From: Stygiobacter electus
GTDB lineage: Bacteria > Bacteroidota > Ignavibacteria > Ignavibacteriales > Melioribacteraceae
NCBI GenBank assembly: GCA_029210465.1
Contig: JARGDL010000011.1
Span: forward strand, 44,727 to 108,726
DNA length: 64,000 bases
Direction: 5' to 3'
Translations under genes and position numbers: made by a program
Notes under the pieces: model-generated
Database searches by the model: none
Told to the model about the DNA's origin: nothing
What the model saw: the letters and a program-made list of their open reading frames with translations, nothing else
In this document: one piece after another, positions 51,875 to 60,666 of the stretch
How positions within the stretch are numbered: the stretch's first letter is position 1
How the letters are laid out: each line of letters starts with the position of its first letter

Positions 51875-52942
51875 TTAAAGCGATTCTACTTTAATCATTT
51901 TAATGCTAATGCTTCCTTTGCCTGAGAATTTCATTCCCACACTTCCGGGATTGGGCTCACTACCATGTCCATGGACTATCATTTTATTATTTAGGTAACC
52001 TCTGAAGTGAGATCCACCACTAACGACTCTTATTTCAAGCCAGCCACTACTTTTAAATTTATCATTTTCAAAAATCTCTATTTCTCCGTTGCTTTTTCTT
52101 ACTAAAGAAATTACACCGTTTTTTATTCCAAGAAAATCATAGTTATTTTTATCTTTGAAATGATGAATCAATTCTACTTCGCCACTAAAATCATCAATAT
52201 TAATTTTTGCAGTAACCTGAACACCTTTAATACTATTATCATAAATAAATGCTCCACGGCGAACTTCTTTGCCCAAATGGAACATCAGTGAACCGTCGCT
52301 TTCATCATACATTGGGTTGAGTTCAGTAAGTGAGCCTTCAACCCATTTAAATTTATCCGATAAGATTGATTCAATATCCGGGTTAAAAGTTAAATTCCAT
52401 GATCCATTTTTACTTACTGTAAATGTTGAATCTGAAATCTGTTCTCTTTTATCTTCTGATTTAACTGAGCCATCTTTTTCTGAAATAATATTACCTGTAC
52501 CAAGCCCGTATCCAAAAACTAATTTTGCACCGTGATCACCTGTTTGATATAAAAAGTAAATCCCTAAAAGCCCAATAAGAACTACCGGTATCACAATTAC
52601 TTTTTTCAGAGATTTAAAAAAGTATCCAATTAACAATCTTATAATTGTATAAATGCTAAAGAACCATAAAGTAACCTCAGCCCAATCAGCGTGATCGTTT
52701 ACTGCGTTTACAGCATTTATGGGAATATTTAAACCGTCGGATGCAGCTCTCCCTGTAAGGAAGGCAATTACAGCGGCTATTGTTCCTAAGAAAAATAATA
52801 ATAGCGCCGACTTTTTTATCCAATCGAATTTTGTAGAGAACAATCCTATAATATCGAACAGTACTGCGATCATTAAAAGGACAACGGGAAAATGAACGAT
52901 CATTGGATGAATGTTTGGCGCCCAATCTGGTAATAACTGCAT
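51875..52942 (-). CDS. DUF2231 membrane protein with C-terminal lectin-like domain
   Basis: This 355-residue protein has an N-terminal DUF2231 part with NIHPMIVHFPVVLLMIAVLF and four to five membrane helices to ~residue 150. A linker contains KDGSVKSEDKREQIS. From ~175 to the end a beta-rich domain (WNLTFNPDIESILSDKFKW, MFHLGKEVRRGAFIYDNSIK, HFRGYLNNKMIVHGHG) resembles concanavalin-like/DUF1080 folds. DUF2231 proteins are common in metal and redox loci. It is in line with the metal cluster and could bind a surface glycan or cargo; this is inference. Confidence 0.82.
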   Translation of the reverse strand: MQLLPDWAPNIHPMIVHFPVVLLMIAVLFDIIGLFSTKFDWIKKSALLLFFLGTIAAVIAFLTGRAASDGLNIPINAVNAVNDHADWAEVTLWFFSIYTIIRLLIGYFFKSLKKVIVIPVVLIGLLGIYFLYQTGDHGAKLVFGYGLGTGNIISEKDGSVKSEDKREQISDSTFTVSKNGSWNLTFNPDIESILSDKFKWVEGSLTELNPMYDESDGSLMFHLGKEVRRGAFIYDNSIKGVQVTAKINIDDFSGEVELIHHFKDKNNYDFLGIKNGVISLVRKSNGEIEIFENDKFKSSGWLEIRVVSGGSHFRGYLNNKMIVHGHGSEPNPGSVGMKFSGKGSISIKMIKVESL

Positions 52943-53038
52943 AAAAAAACCCTTTCATTTATTTATATTAAAAATCCATTCCAAACAACTTGAAATAGAA
53001 TAGTTAAAAGTAATTTTATTTAGTCCTGCGGCTCCTAT

Positions 53039-53275
53039 TTAAGAGAGGGTGAGGCTGGAATTAATTGTATAATTAAATCCAAGTGATAATAATTGAGGGG
53101 CAGGATAACCATCAATTATTTTAGTATATGCCTGATAATAAAGCAACAAAGAATAATCACCACTTACATATTGAAGATGAATTGCTATTGATCAGGTGTC
53201 TTGTGCGTTTATTACATCAAAAATTAAAATAGGAAAAAGTACCATTACAAACCTTATCAAAAATTTAGAATTCAT
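53039..53275 (-). pseudogene. Deleted remnant of an outer-membrane protein like that at 39223
   Basis: The minus strand reads a signal peptide (FLIRFVMVLFPILIFDVINA, then QDT), a stop, and then SGDYSLLLYYQAYTKIIDGY and PAPQLLSLGFNYTINSSLTL before a second stop. These are the N-terminal signal and the near-C-terminal strands of the family of the gene at 39223-40026 (GEYSLLLYYTGYTKIIEEY, QLSLGMNY); about 150 codons in between are missing. Its ATG overlaps the stop of the ABC ATPase gene by ATGA, so it was once the next gene of that operon. Confidence 0.78.
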
Positions 53276-54009
53276 ATCATCGTTATTATTTTTTTATCAA
53301 TACTGACTGCATCAGAAACAGAAGAAAACAAGGTACAATTTTCTTTTATTATTTTACCGTCTGATAGTTCAATAACTCTTGTTGAATGTTTTGTATATTC
53401 TTTATTATGTGTTACCATTACAACAGTTTTACCTTCTGAAACAATAGAAAGAAAGATATTTATAATTTCTTTACTTGTATTAGAGTCAAGATTACCAGTG
53501 GGTTCATCAGCAAGAATAATTAATGGATCATAAACCAGAGCTCTTGCGATTGCAACACGCTGCTGCTCTCCGCCGCTGAGTTCATTAATCAGTCTTAACG
53601 ATTTATCTTTAATGCGAACTTTTTCAAGTATCGAAAAAACAATTTCTTTTTTCTGCTTTCTTTTCTGGTCACTTATAGCAAGCGGAAGCATTACGTTCTC
53701 TTCAACAGTTAAATATGGTACAAGCTGAAATGCTTGAAAAACAAAACCCACATACTCTTTCCTAAAATCAGACAGGGCGTTAGGTGTTAATTTATAAATA
53801 TCAATTTGATCAATTAATATATTTCCCCCTGTAGGTTTGTTTAACCCGCCAAGCATAGTAAGTAAAGTACTCTTACCAGAACCTGACTCACCCATCAAAG
53901 TTACAAAACTGCCTTCTTCAATATTTAGAGAAATATTATTTACAGCACGGATTGTTTCTGAACCTGTTTTATATTCTTTAGTAACATTTATTAACTGAAT
54001 TAAACTCAT
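53272..54009 (-). CDS. ABC transporter ATPase (LolD/MacB type)
   Basis: This 245-residue ABC ATPase has Walker A GESGSGKSTLLTML, Q-loop VFQAFQLVPYLTVEENVMLP, signature LSGGEQQRVAIARAL, Walker B LIILADEPTGNLD and the switch VTHNKEYTKHS. These are the hallmarks of the LolD/MacB subfamily that partners with FtsX-type permeases. The start at 54009 is used because GAGG lies 8 bp upstream; an ATG two codons earlier is too close. It lies 12 bp after the permease gene. By context it powers the DUF2318-linked module, not lipoprotein sorting. Confidence 0.92.
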   Translation of the reverse strand: MSLIQLINVTKEYKTGSETIRAVNNISLNIEEGSFVTLMGESGSGKSTLLTMLGGLNKPTGGNILIDQIDIYKLTPNALSDFRKEYVGFVFQAFQLVPYLTVEENVMLPLAISDQKRKQKKEIVFSILEKVRIKDKSLRLINELSGGEQQRVAIARALVYDPLIILADEPTGNLDSNTSKEIINIFLSIVSEGKTVVMVTHNKEYTKHSTRVIELSDGKIIKENCTLFSSVSDAVSIDKKIITMI

Positions 54010-54021
54010 TTTCATTTCCTC

Positions 54022-55200
54022 TTACAAACTTCTGAATGCTACAGTTGGATCAAGTCTGGCTGCTCTTAAAGCGGGGAAGATGCTTGAAAGTAGCCCGGCA
54101 AGAATTGCCATACCAACTGAAATAAATAAAAGTGAATAGTTATAATCTATATTTGGGTTAGTATTCATACTTAATAGGGGAGTAATAATCTTGGCGGCTA
54201 CTACTCCCATAAAAAACCCTAACAAACCTGCAACAAAGCTTGAAACTAAAACTTCTAACAGAATAATTTTAATAATATGTAATCTTCTGAATCCAACAGC
54301 CATAAAAATTCCAATTTCTTTTGTTCTTTCATTCACAGAAGCATTGACATTGGTAAATACAACCAATAAAGAAATTACAAGGATTACAGTTGAAATTCCG
54401 AAAGAAAAATGTTCAAAACTGTGCATAGCTGCCATTTTAGATTCAATTGACTGCTTGATAGCGGTTACTTTTGCGTCAGGTAGTTTAGCTGAAGTTTGTC
54501 TTACGATTTCTTCTATCGGGCAATCGTAGCATCTTGCAGCAATTTCAATTAGACTTAATTCATCTTTCTTATTGAAAAGATCTTGTGCAGTCTTTAAATC
54601 AATAAATATTAATTCATCATCCTGTGAACCAGTTTCATTAAGAAGCCCGGTTATGATAAACTCTTTATTATTTAAATTGACTTTTTGATTTAATATAATA
54701 TTCAATTTTTTGGCTATGTTACTTCCGATTAAAATTTCATTACTTTTTTCTGGGAGCTTCCCATATACTTTCCACCATTTTTTTAAACGAATTTCATCCT
54801 GAAAATTTATTCCCGCAGCAATTACATTTTTTTCAGTCGATACATTTTCGAATTTGATCGTTACTCTATTAAACAACTTTGGAGCAATTATACTTAAGTT
54901 ATCTTTGTTCTTAATTGATTTAATTTTTGAAATATCATTTTGTTTTAAATTCTCATTTTCAATTGTCAAACCTGTAATGGATATTTCTCCATAGTTAAGA
55001 TTTAAGCCATCATTTTTTGGTGTAATAATCATATTAGCACCAAATTCATCTAAATTTTCTGCAACGCTTTTGTTAACATTATACGAAACAATATAAAGTG
55101 TTACAAATGATGCAACGGCAATAAGCAATCCGATAATCAAGAAAGCTGTTCTGGATTTTCTTCTTCTTATACTTTGAAAAGATATTGAATATAGTTTCAT
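54022..55200 (-). CDS. ABC transporter permease (MacB/FtsX type)
   Basis: This 392-residue permease has one N-terminal helix (AFLIIGLLIAVASFVTLYIV) after RRRKSRT. A large periplasmic MacB-like domain follows (~45-260), with ANMIITPKNDGLNLNYGEIS and a CYDCPIEEI pair of Cys. Three C-terminal helices follow, with NASVNERTKEIGIFMAVGFR and SIFPALRAARLDPTVAFRSL, the FtsX signature. The two periplasmic Cys are unusual for MacB and could bind metal. It belongs with the ATPase and the DUF2318 and CcmH-like genes upstream. Confidence 0.9.
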   Translation of the reverse strand: MKLYSISFQSIRRRKSRTAFLIIGLLIAVASFVTLYIVSYNVNKSVAENLDEFGANMIITPKNDGLNLNYGEISITGLTIENENLKQNDISKIKSIKNKDNLSIIAPKLFNRVTIKFENVSTEKNVIAAGINFQDEIRLKKWWKVYGKLPEKSNEILIGSNIAKKLNIILNQKVNLNNKEFIITGLLNETGSQDDELIFIDLKTAQDLFNKKDELSLIEIAARCYDCPIEEIVRQTSAKLPDAKVTAIKQSIESKMAAMHSFEHFSFGISTVILVISLLVVFTNVNASVNERTKEIGIFMAVGFRRLHIIKIILLEVLVSSFVAGLLGFFMGVVAAKIITPLLSMNTNPNIDYNYSLLFISVGMAILAGLLSSIFPALRAARLDPTVAFRSL

Positions 55201-55311
55201 TTAGTTACCAAGTTATTTAATGGTTTAATTGTTTTACATATTAAACTTCATATTGCACTTACTCTTGCATTCGAACTTTCTATCTTCAATTATAAGTCAA
55301 CCATGAACCAT

Positions 55312-55992
55312 TTAAACTCTTCTCGTCCAACCTAGTACTAAGTTTTCATCAATTTGAATTTCATTCCCCACAACTTTACTCGGTATAGGGTCTGGAGGAT
55401 ATTTGCCACACGCTCCACTAATAGCTTCGAGGTTGTTCAGATTCCATGTTGTTCCACATGAGTTGCAAACCAGGTTGCTGCCTTGCATATGGAAATCTCT
55501 CGAATCGCATGGCTCGCACATACTGATTGCAGTAATTACTTTTCCTTCTTCCGATAAATATGCAAGTATCGGTATAGAGGTATTATTTGTGGAAAAATCA
55601 AATTTTACCATTTTCTTTTCTTTAACTACATCAAGAGGAAGTATAATTTTACCACCTTTTGCGAAAGCTATTGAATAGTTTGCATCAAAACGCAACGAAG
55701 GATATGTAATTGAATTTACAACTTTTGGTTGTTCTTTAATTATTTTGTATTCTTTTGTTGGCTGAGTTGAGTAGTAGATTATCATAAATAATATTACAAC
55801 AGTTCCTACAATAACCCAATAAATATTTTTATTTTTAGCAGAACTGCTTTTTAATACACGTTCTTTCTTGTTGTTATTAGCTCTGAAAGTTTTATTTGAT
55901 AGTTCATTGAGCATTGAACCGCATTTAGGACAAAAATTTCCTTCCTCTTGAATTCTAATGCCGCAGTGTGGACAAAAATTTATTATTGACAT
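55312..55992 (-). CDS. Zinc-ribbon membrane protein with DUF2318 domain
   Basis: This 226-residue protein has an N-terminal zinc ribbon (CPHCGIRIQEEGNFCPKCG), one membrane helix (~residues 58-78) and a DUF2318 domain. The domain has ITAISMCEPCDSRDFHMQGS, CNSCGTTWNLNNLEAISGAC and GKYPP; its Cys pairs may carry an Fe-S or heme-like site. DUF2318 proteins occur with FtsX permeases and an ATPase in P19/Fet-type iron systems (for example Campylobacter Cj1658-Cj1663). The same trio is seen here without FTR1 or P19. Start at 55992 has GAGG upstream. Confidence 0.85.
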   Translation of the reverse strand: MSIINFCPHCGIRIQEEGNFCPKCGSMLNELSNKTFRANNNKKERVLKSSSAKNKNIYWVIVGTVVILFMIIYYSTQPTKEYKIIKEQPKVVNSITYPSLRFDANYSIAFAKGGKIILPLDVVKEKKMVKFDFSTNNTSIPILAYLSEEGKVITAISMCEPCDSRDFHMQGSNLVCNSCGTTWNLNNLEAISGACGKYPPDPIPSKVVGNEIQIDENLVLGWTRRV

Positions 55993-56021
55993 TTTCACCT
56001 CTACATTTTCTTTTCACTAAC

Positions 56022-56735
56022 TTATTTGATTATATTTTTTGAATTTGAAAAAGTATTTAAATCATTACTTTTCCAAATTTTTGAAACATCTACTTTTTTA
56101 TAATCCTTAGCGTATTCAGATTTTAAGTACCCATATTTATTTGCTAAAGCAACTATAATATCATTCTTTTGACCATTTTTTCCCATATAATCTCTAATAA
56201 ACTGTCGTTCTTCCTCAGCATGTGGGCAGGTGCATTTTTCCAATGATTTTTCACCGCAAGTGCCACATGAACAAACAAATTTTGATGCAATTTCATAAAC
56301 AATTGATTCAACTACAGGATTTGTACTTTTAATTTCTACAGTACGCACTGAAGAAGTATTCTTATCTTTCCAATAATCTATTAAAGTTACTGCGAGATAA
56401 GAAACAATTATCACGATTGCAGTAATCAAAACAGGTTTTAATTCAATCTTCTTTTGCATTTGGTAATTTTTGTTTTCAGAAGAATGCTTTTGTTTTCTCT
56501 TTTTATTAGTATCATTAAATCGATTGTGCAGATTTAATTTTGTAGAATTTTTGTCTGCAGTTACTATAAGATTCTCACCGCATAAAATACAATAATTATT
56601 TCCCGGTTTATTTTTTGCGCCACAAGTTTGACAGATAATTTCTTGCGGGTTATTTTCATCTTTTAATTCATTTCCACAATTTCTGCAAAATTTATTTGCA
56701 TCATTATTCTCAGTTCCACAATTAATACATTTCAT
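56022..56735 (-). CDS. Double zinc-ribbon membrane protein with CcmH-like domain
   Basis: This 237-residue protein has two N-terminal zinc ribbons (CINCGTENNDANKFCRNCG and CQTCGAKNKPGNNYCILCG), a basic linker and one helix (~residues 103-122). The exported domain has VYEIASKFVCSCGTCGEKSL, EKCTCPHAEEERQFIRDYMG and ALANKYGYLKSEY. This last part resembles CcmH/NrfF, the thiol partner in cytochrome c maturation, but with a denser Cys set (CSCGTC and CTC). It lies 23 bp before the DUF2318 gene in one operon, so it may handle thiols or metal for that module. The call is motif-based. Confidence 0.72.
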   Translation of the reverse strand: MKCINCGTENNDANKFCRNCGNELKDENNPQEIICQTCGAKNKPGNNYCILCGENLIVTADKNSTKLNLHNRFNDTNKKRKQKHSSENKNYQMQKKIELKPVLITAIVIIVSYLAVTLIDYWKDKNTSSVRTVEIKSTNPVVESIVYEIASKFVCSCGTCGEKSLEKCTCPHAEEERQFIRDYMGKNGQKNDIIVALANKYGYLKSEYAKDYKKVDVSKIWKSNDLNTFSNSKNIIK

Positions 56736-56765
56736 AAATCACCTTAAATTTGTCAATTTATTGGC

Positions 56766-56856
56766 GCTACCAGATTTTTTATCATCTATTCTAATTATTG
56801 AGACCATAATCAAAACGAAGACAATATCTTCCTTACCTTATAAAAAAGCTGGTAGC
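56766..56856. repeat. 91-bp element bounded by 17-bp inverted repeats
   Basis: GCTACCAGATTTTTTAT (56766-56782) and ATAAAAAAGCTGGTAGC (56840-56856) are complementary at 16 of 17 positions. The 57 bp between them hold no gene. The ends are more GC-rich than the interior, as in a miniature transposable element. No flanking duplication is evident. Confidence 0.55.
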
Positions 56857-56917
56857 ATATATTATTAACAGCAAATAATTGAAACGAAAATTTTCTTTGC
56901 TATCATTATCAGAATCA

Positions 56918-57358
56918 TTACTTAACCTTAAAACCATTTTTAAGCAAATTTTCTTTTGCTTTATCAAGAGATACTTCTTTTAATTTCATATTGCATAATG
57001 GACATTTACCAGGTTTATCGGAAATTACATTCCAGTCCATCACATCCTGATAAACCTTTCCATCTTTATTCTCATCAATAGATTCTAAGTCAATTTCTCC
57101 TTCTCTTATAAGAGGAGATTTCTTTTCCCCCATCATTTCCTTTTTATTCTCCATCATCATTTGATGAGTTGAATCTTTCATCATCTTCATATCATGCATT
57201 TTGTTTTGCATTGATGAATCTTTCATCATATCATGTTGATGATGCATCATTTTATGTTTTGTTTTTGTTGAATCTGTTTTGTCCTGAGCAAATGTGTACG
57301 AACTAAGAAGAAACATTGCTACTAAGAAAAAATTAGCGAAAATTTTTAATGTATTCAT
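56918..57358 (-). CDS. Secreted Met/His-rich protein with DxNxDG/CPxCxM domain
   Basis: This 146-residue intact reference member of the local family has a signal peptide (IFANFFLVAMFLLSSYTFAQ). A Met/His/Lys-rich linker of ~55 residues follows (KMMHHQHDMMKDSSMQNKMH). The C-terminal domain has DLESIDENKDGKVYQDVMDW, then SDKPGKCPLCNMKLKEVSLD and KNGFKVK. DENKDGKV looks like an EF-hand loop, and CPLCNMKL looks like the last box of an HMBD heavy-metal domain. It lies 126 bp after cusA in the same direction, so it is a likely periplasmic Cu/Ag carrier for the pump, like CusF in role but not in sequence. AGGAG precedes the ATG. Confidence 0.82.
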   Translation of the reverse strand: MNTLKIFANFFLVAMFLLSSYTFAQDKTDSTKTKHKMMHHQHDMMKDSSMQNKMHDMKMMKDSTHQMMMENKKEMMGEKKSPLIREGEIDLESIDENKDGKVYQDVMDWNVISDKPGKCPLCNMKLKEVSLDKAKENLLKNGFKVK

Positions 57359-57484
57359 TTTTTAACTCCTTTTTAGTTTAATAATAGTTTTTAAATTTAT
57401 TTACCTTGCTTTTTATCTTTAGTACAACTAAAAACAATGCTATCGAAAAGATTTCCAACATTACAATTTTCAATTTCATTTTTT

Positions 57485-60400
57485 TTAAGATTCTAAAGTA
57501 ATTCCATTTTTCTTAGCTTCTCTTTTCATTTCCCATGACCGCCACAGGTAATAAATTACTGGATAAACAGCCAATTCCATTAATACTGAAGTAATAACTC
57601 CACCTAGCATAGGAGCTGCGATACGTTTCATTACATCGGCTCCAGTTCCATGACTCCACATGATTGGAATTAAGCCAGCAATAATTACAGAAGCAGTCAT
57701 AATTTTAGGACGTACACGTTTTACTGCACCATGATGAATTGCTTCTTTTAATCCTTTTAATCCAGTAAGTAACCCTTTTTCCTTCCATTCTTTTAATGCA
57801 ATATCAAGGTAAAGTAACATTACAACCCCCGTTTCCGCATCTAAACCTGCTAGAGCAATAATTCCTACCCATACTGCAATGCTTAAATTATAACCAAGAA
57901 AATAAAGTAACCAGAATGTTCCTACCAAAGAGAAAGGAACAGCAAGGAAAACAATTGCTACTTTGGTAAGTGAGCGAGTATTAAGAAAAATAATAATGAA
58001 AATGATAAATAAAGTCATAGGTATAACAATCATTAATTTCTGTTGAGCTCTTTGCATATATTCATATTCACCGCTCCAAGTAATGTTATAACCAGCAGGT
58101 AGTTTAATTTTTTCGGACACAATCTTTTGAGCATTTTGTACATAAGTACCAACATCAATATCTTTGATATCGATAAAGACCCAAGCATTAGGACGTGTAT
58201 CCTCACTTCTAATGACCATGGGAGCTTTACGAGTTACAAAAGAGGCAAGCTGTCCAAACGGAACTTGTTCACCTATTGGAGTTGGTATAAGGACTCTTTT
58301 TAATGCTTCGATATTATCTCTTAATTCTCTACTGTAACGAAGATTTACTGTATACCTTTCTAAACCTTCAACAGTATTTGTTATAGCCATTCCACCCATT
58401 GCAGTTTGAATGACTTTTTGAACATCATCTATTGTTAATCCATATCGTGCAGCTTCTTTTCTATTTATTTCGATATCGAGATAATTTCCACCCACAGCTC
58501 TTTCAGCAAAAGCACTCAAGGTTCCGGGTACAGTGCGCATAACAGCTTCTACTTCTCTTCCAATTTCTTGCAGAGTATCTAAATTGGGTCCTGAGATTTT
58601 AATTCCAACTGGAGTTTTTATTCCAGTACTTAGCATGTCAACTCTTGTCTTAATTGGCATTGTCCATGCATTTGTAACTCCTGGAAATTGAATTGCACGA
58701 TCCATTTCATCAATAAGTTTTTTAGGGGTCATTCCAGGTCGCCATTCACTTTCAGGTTTTAACATAATTGTAGTTTCGACCATATCCAACCCAGCGGGGT
58801 CAGTTGCAGTTTCGGCTCTTCCAATTTTTCCAAATACATGATGTACTTCTGGAAATTGTTTAATTATTTTATCAGTCTGCTGAATTATTTCTCTCGCTTT
58901 AGTAATTGACATACCTGGCATCGTAGTAGGCATATAAAGTAAATCGCCTTCGTAGAGTGGAGGCATAAATTCAGAGCCAATTTTTTTAAATGGAATTATT
59001 GTTAATGCAAGTATTATTAAAACTGCAGCTATAACATATTTATTATATCTTATTACAAAATCTACAACTGGATGATAAACTTTAATTAAAAATTTATTAA
59101 TAGGATTTTTTTCTTCTGGCATTATTTTACCTCGGATCCAATAACCCATTAATATTGGAACTATAGTTATAGATAGAATTGCAGCAGCTGCCATTGAATA
59201 AGTTTTTGTAAATGCTAATGGTTTAAATAATCTTCCTTCTTGAGCTTCCAGTGTAAAAACCGGGATGAATGATACAGTAATTACGAGTAATGAATAAAAT
59301 AGTGAAGGACCAACTTCTTTTGATGCATCAATTATTAACTGCCATCTATTTCTTCTTTGTTCTGGTGGTTTTAATGCTTCATGTTCAATGTGTTTGTGGG
59401 CATTTTCAATCATAATTATTGCTGCATCCACCATAGCACCGATAGCTATTGCAATTCCACCAAGTGACATTATGTTCGCATTTATTCCCTGCCAGCGCAT
59501 TATTATAAACGACATTAAAATAGCTGTAGGTAGAGTAAAAATAGCTACAAAAGCACTTCTTGCATGCATCAGGAATATTATACATACAATTGCAACAATA
59601 AGTATTTCTTCGATAAGCTTTTCTTTTAATGTATCGATAGCTCTTTCAATTAATCCTGAACGATCATATACAGGATCAATTTTTACATCAGACGGAAGCC
59701 CTGCTTTTAACTCCTCAATTTTTTTCTTAACATTTTCAATTACTTTGAGTGCATTTTCACCATATCGCATAACAATTATGCCACCGACTACCTCACCTTC
59801 GCCGTTTGCTTCCGTCAAACCTCTTCTCATTAAAGGTCCAAGTGTTATATCTGCGACATCTTTTAAATAAACAGGGGTGTTTGTTTTTTTGTCAACCATT
59901 AATGGAATATTTTCTAAATCTTCAATTGATTTTATGTAACCGAGACCTCGTACCATAAATTCCATTTCGCCCATTTCAATTACTTCGCCACCAACATCAT
60001 TATTAGATTTCTTTATTGCCATTTCAATCATATCAATTGGAATGTTGTATGCTAGTAACTTTGCAGGGTCAACGGTCACTTGATATTGTTTAACATAACC
60101 ACCAATGCTTGCTACTTCGGCTACACCTTCAACAGAAGTTAATGCATATTTAAGATACCAATCTTGAATTGAACGTAATTCCTGTAAAGATCTTGTCTTT
60201 GATGTAAGCTTATATTCATAAACCCATCCAACACCAGTTGCATCAGGACCTAATGTTGGAACAACATTTTTAGGAAGCCTTTTCTGTGCATAATTTAAAT
60301 ACTCAAGCACTCTGCTTCTTGCCCAGTAAATGTCTGTACCATCTTCAAAAATTATATATACCAATGAAAAGCCAAAGAATGAATAACCTCTTACTACTTT

Positions 60401-60637
60401 AGAACCAGGAACAGAAACCATTGCAGTTGTTAAAGGATATGTTACCTGATCTTCTACTATTCTTGGTGATTGACCTGGATATTCTGTATAAATTATTACC
60501 TGAACATCACTCAAATCTGGTATTGCGTCAATTGGTGTATTCAATAAAGAATATATACCATATCCAATCAAAAATATTGTTGAAAGGATTACAAGGAATT
60601 TATTTCTTATTGAAAACTCTATAATTTTTTCTAACAT
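57485..60637 (-). CDS. cusA: CusA-like heavy-metal RND efflux pump
   Basis: This 1050-residue HME-RND transporter has twelve membrane helices and two large periplasmic parts. It has the N-terminal IIEFSIRNKFLVILSTIFLI, the proton-relay helix GGIAIAIGAMVDAAIIMIENAHK and FMPPLYEGDLLYMPTTMPG. The segments NAWTMPIKTRVDMLSTGIKTP and IQTAMGGMAITNTVEG follow; the Met positions in them fit a Cu(I)/Ag(I) pump (CusA) better than a zinc pump (CzcA). GLDAETGVVMLLYLD is the second conserved helix. It follows the CusB-type adaptor by 29 bp. Confidence 0.93.
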   Translation of the reverse strand: MLEKIIEFSIRNKFLVILSTIFLIGYGIYSLLNTPIDAIPDLSDVQVIIYTEYPGQSPRIVEDQVTYPLTTAMVSVPGSKVVRGYSFFGFSLVYIIFEDGTDIYWARSRVLEYLNYAQKRLPKNVVPTLGPDATGVGWVYEYKLTSKTRSLQELRSIQDWYLKYALTSVEGVAEVASIGGYVKQYQVTVDPAKLLAYNIPIDMIEMAIKKSNNDVGGEVIEMGEMEFMVRGLGYIKSIEDLENIPLMVDKKTNTPVYLKDVADITLGPLMRRGLTEANGEGEVVGGIIVMRYGENALKVIENVKKKIEELKAGLPSDVKIDPVYDRSGLIERAIDTLKEKLIEEILIVAIVCIIFLMHARSAFVAIFTLPTAILMSFIIMRWQGINANIMSLGGIAIAIGAMVDAAIIMIENAHKHIEHEALKPPEQRRNRWQLIIDASKEVGPSLFYSLLVITVSFIPVFTLEAQEGRLFKPLAFTKTYSMAAAAILSITIVPILMGYWIRGKIMPEEKNPINKFLIKVYHPVVDFVIRYNKYVIAAVLIILALTIIPFKKIGSEFMPPLYEGDLLYMPTTMPGMSITKAREIIQQTDKIIKQFPEVHHVFGKIGRAETATDPAGLDMVETTIMLKPESEWRPGMTPKKLIDEMDRAIQFPGVTNAWTMPIKTRVDMLSTGIKTPVGIKISGPNLDTLQEIGREVEAVMRTVPGTLSAFAERAVGGNYLDIEINRKEAARYGLTIDDVQKVIQTAMGGMAITNTVEGLERYTVNLRYSRELRDNIEALKRVLIPTPIGEQVPFGQLASFVTRKAPMVIRSEDTRPNAWVFIDIKDIDVGTYVQNAQKIVSEKIKLPAGYNITWSGEYEYMQRAQQKLMIVIPMTLFIIFIIIFLNTRSLTKVAIVFLAVPFSLVGTFWLLYFLGYNLSIAVWVGIIALAGLDAETGVVMLLYLDIALKEWKEKGLLTGLKGLKEAIHHGAVKRVRPKIMTASVIIAGLIPIMWSHGTGADVMKRIAAPMLGGVITSVLMELAVYPVIYYLWRSWEMKREAKKNGITLES

Positions 60638-60666
60638 TTTTACTCTCCAGAACTATTAATATTTGC

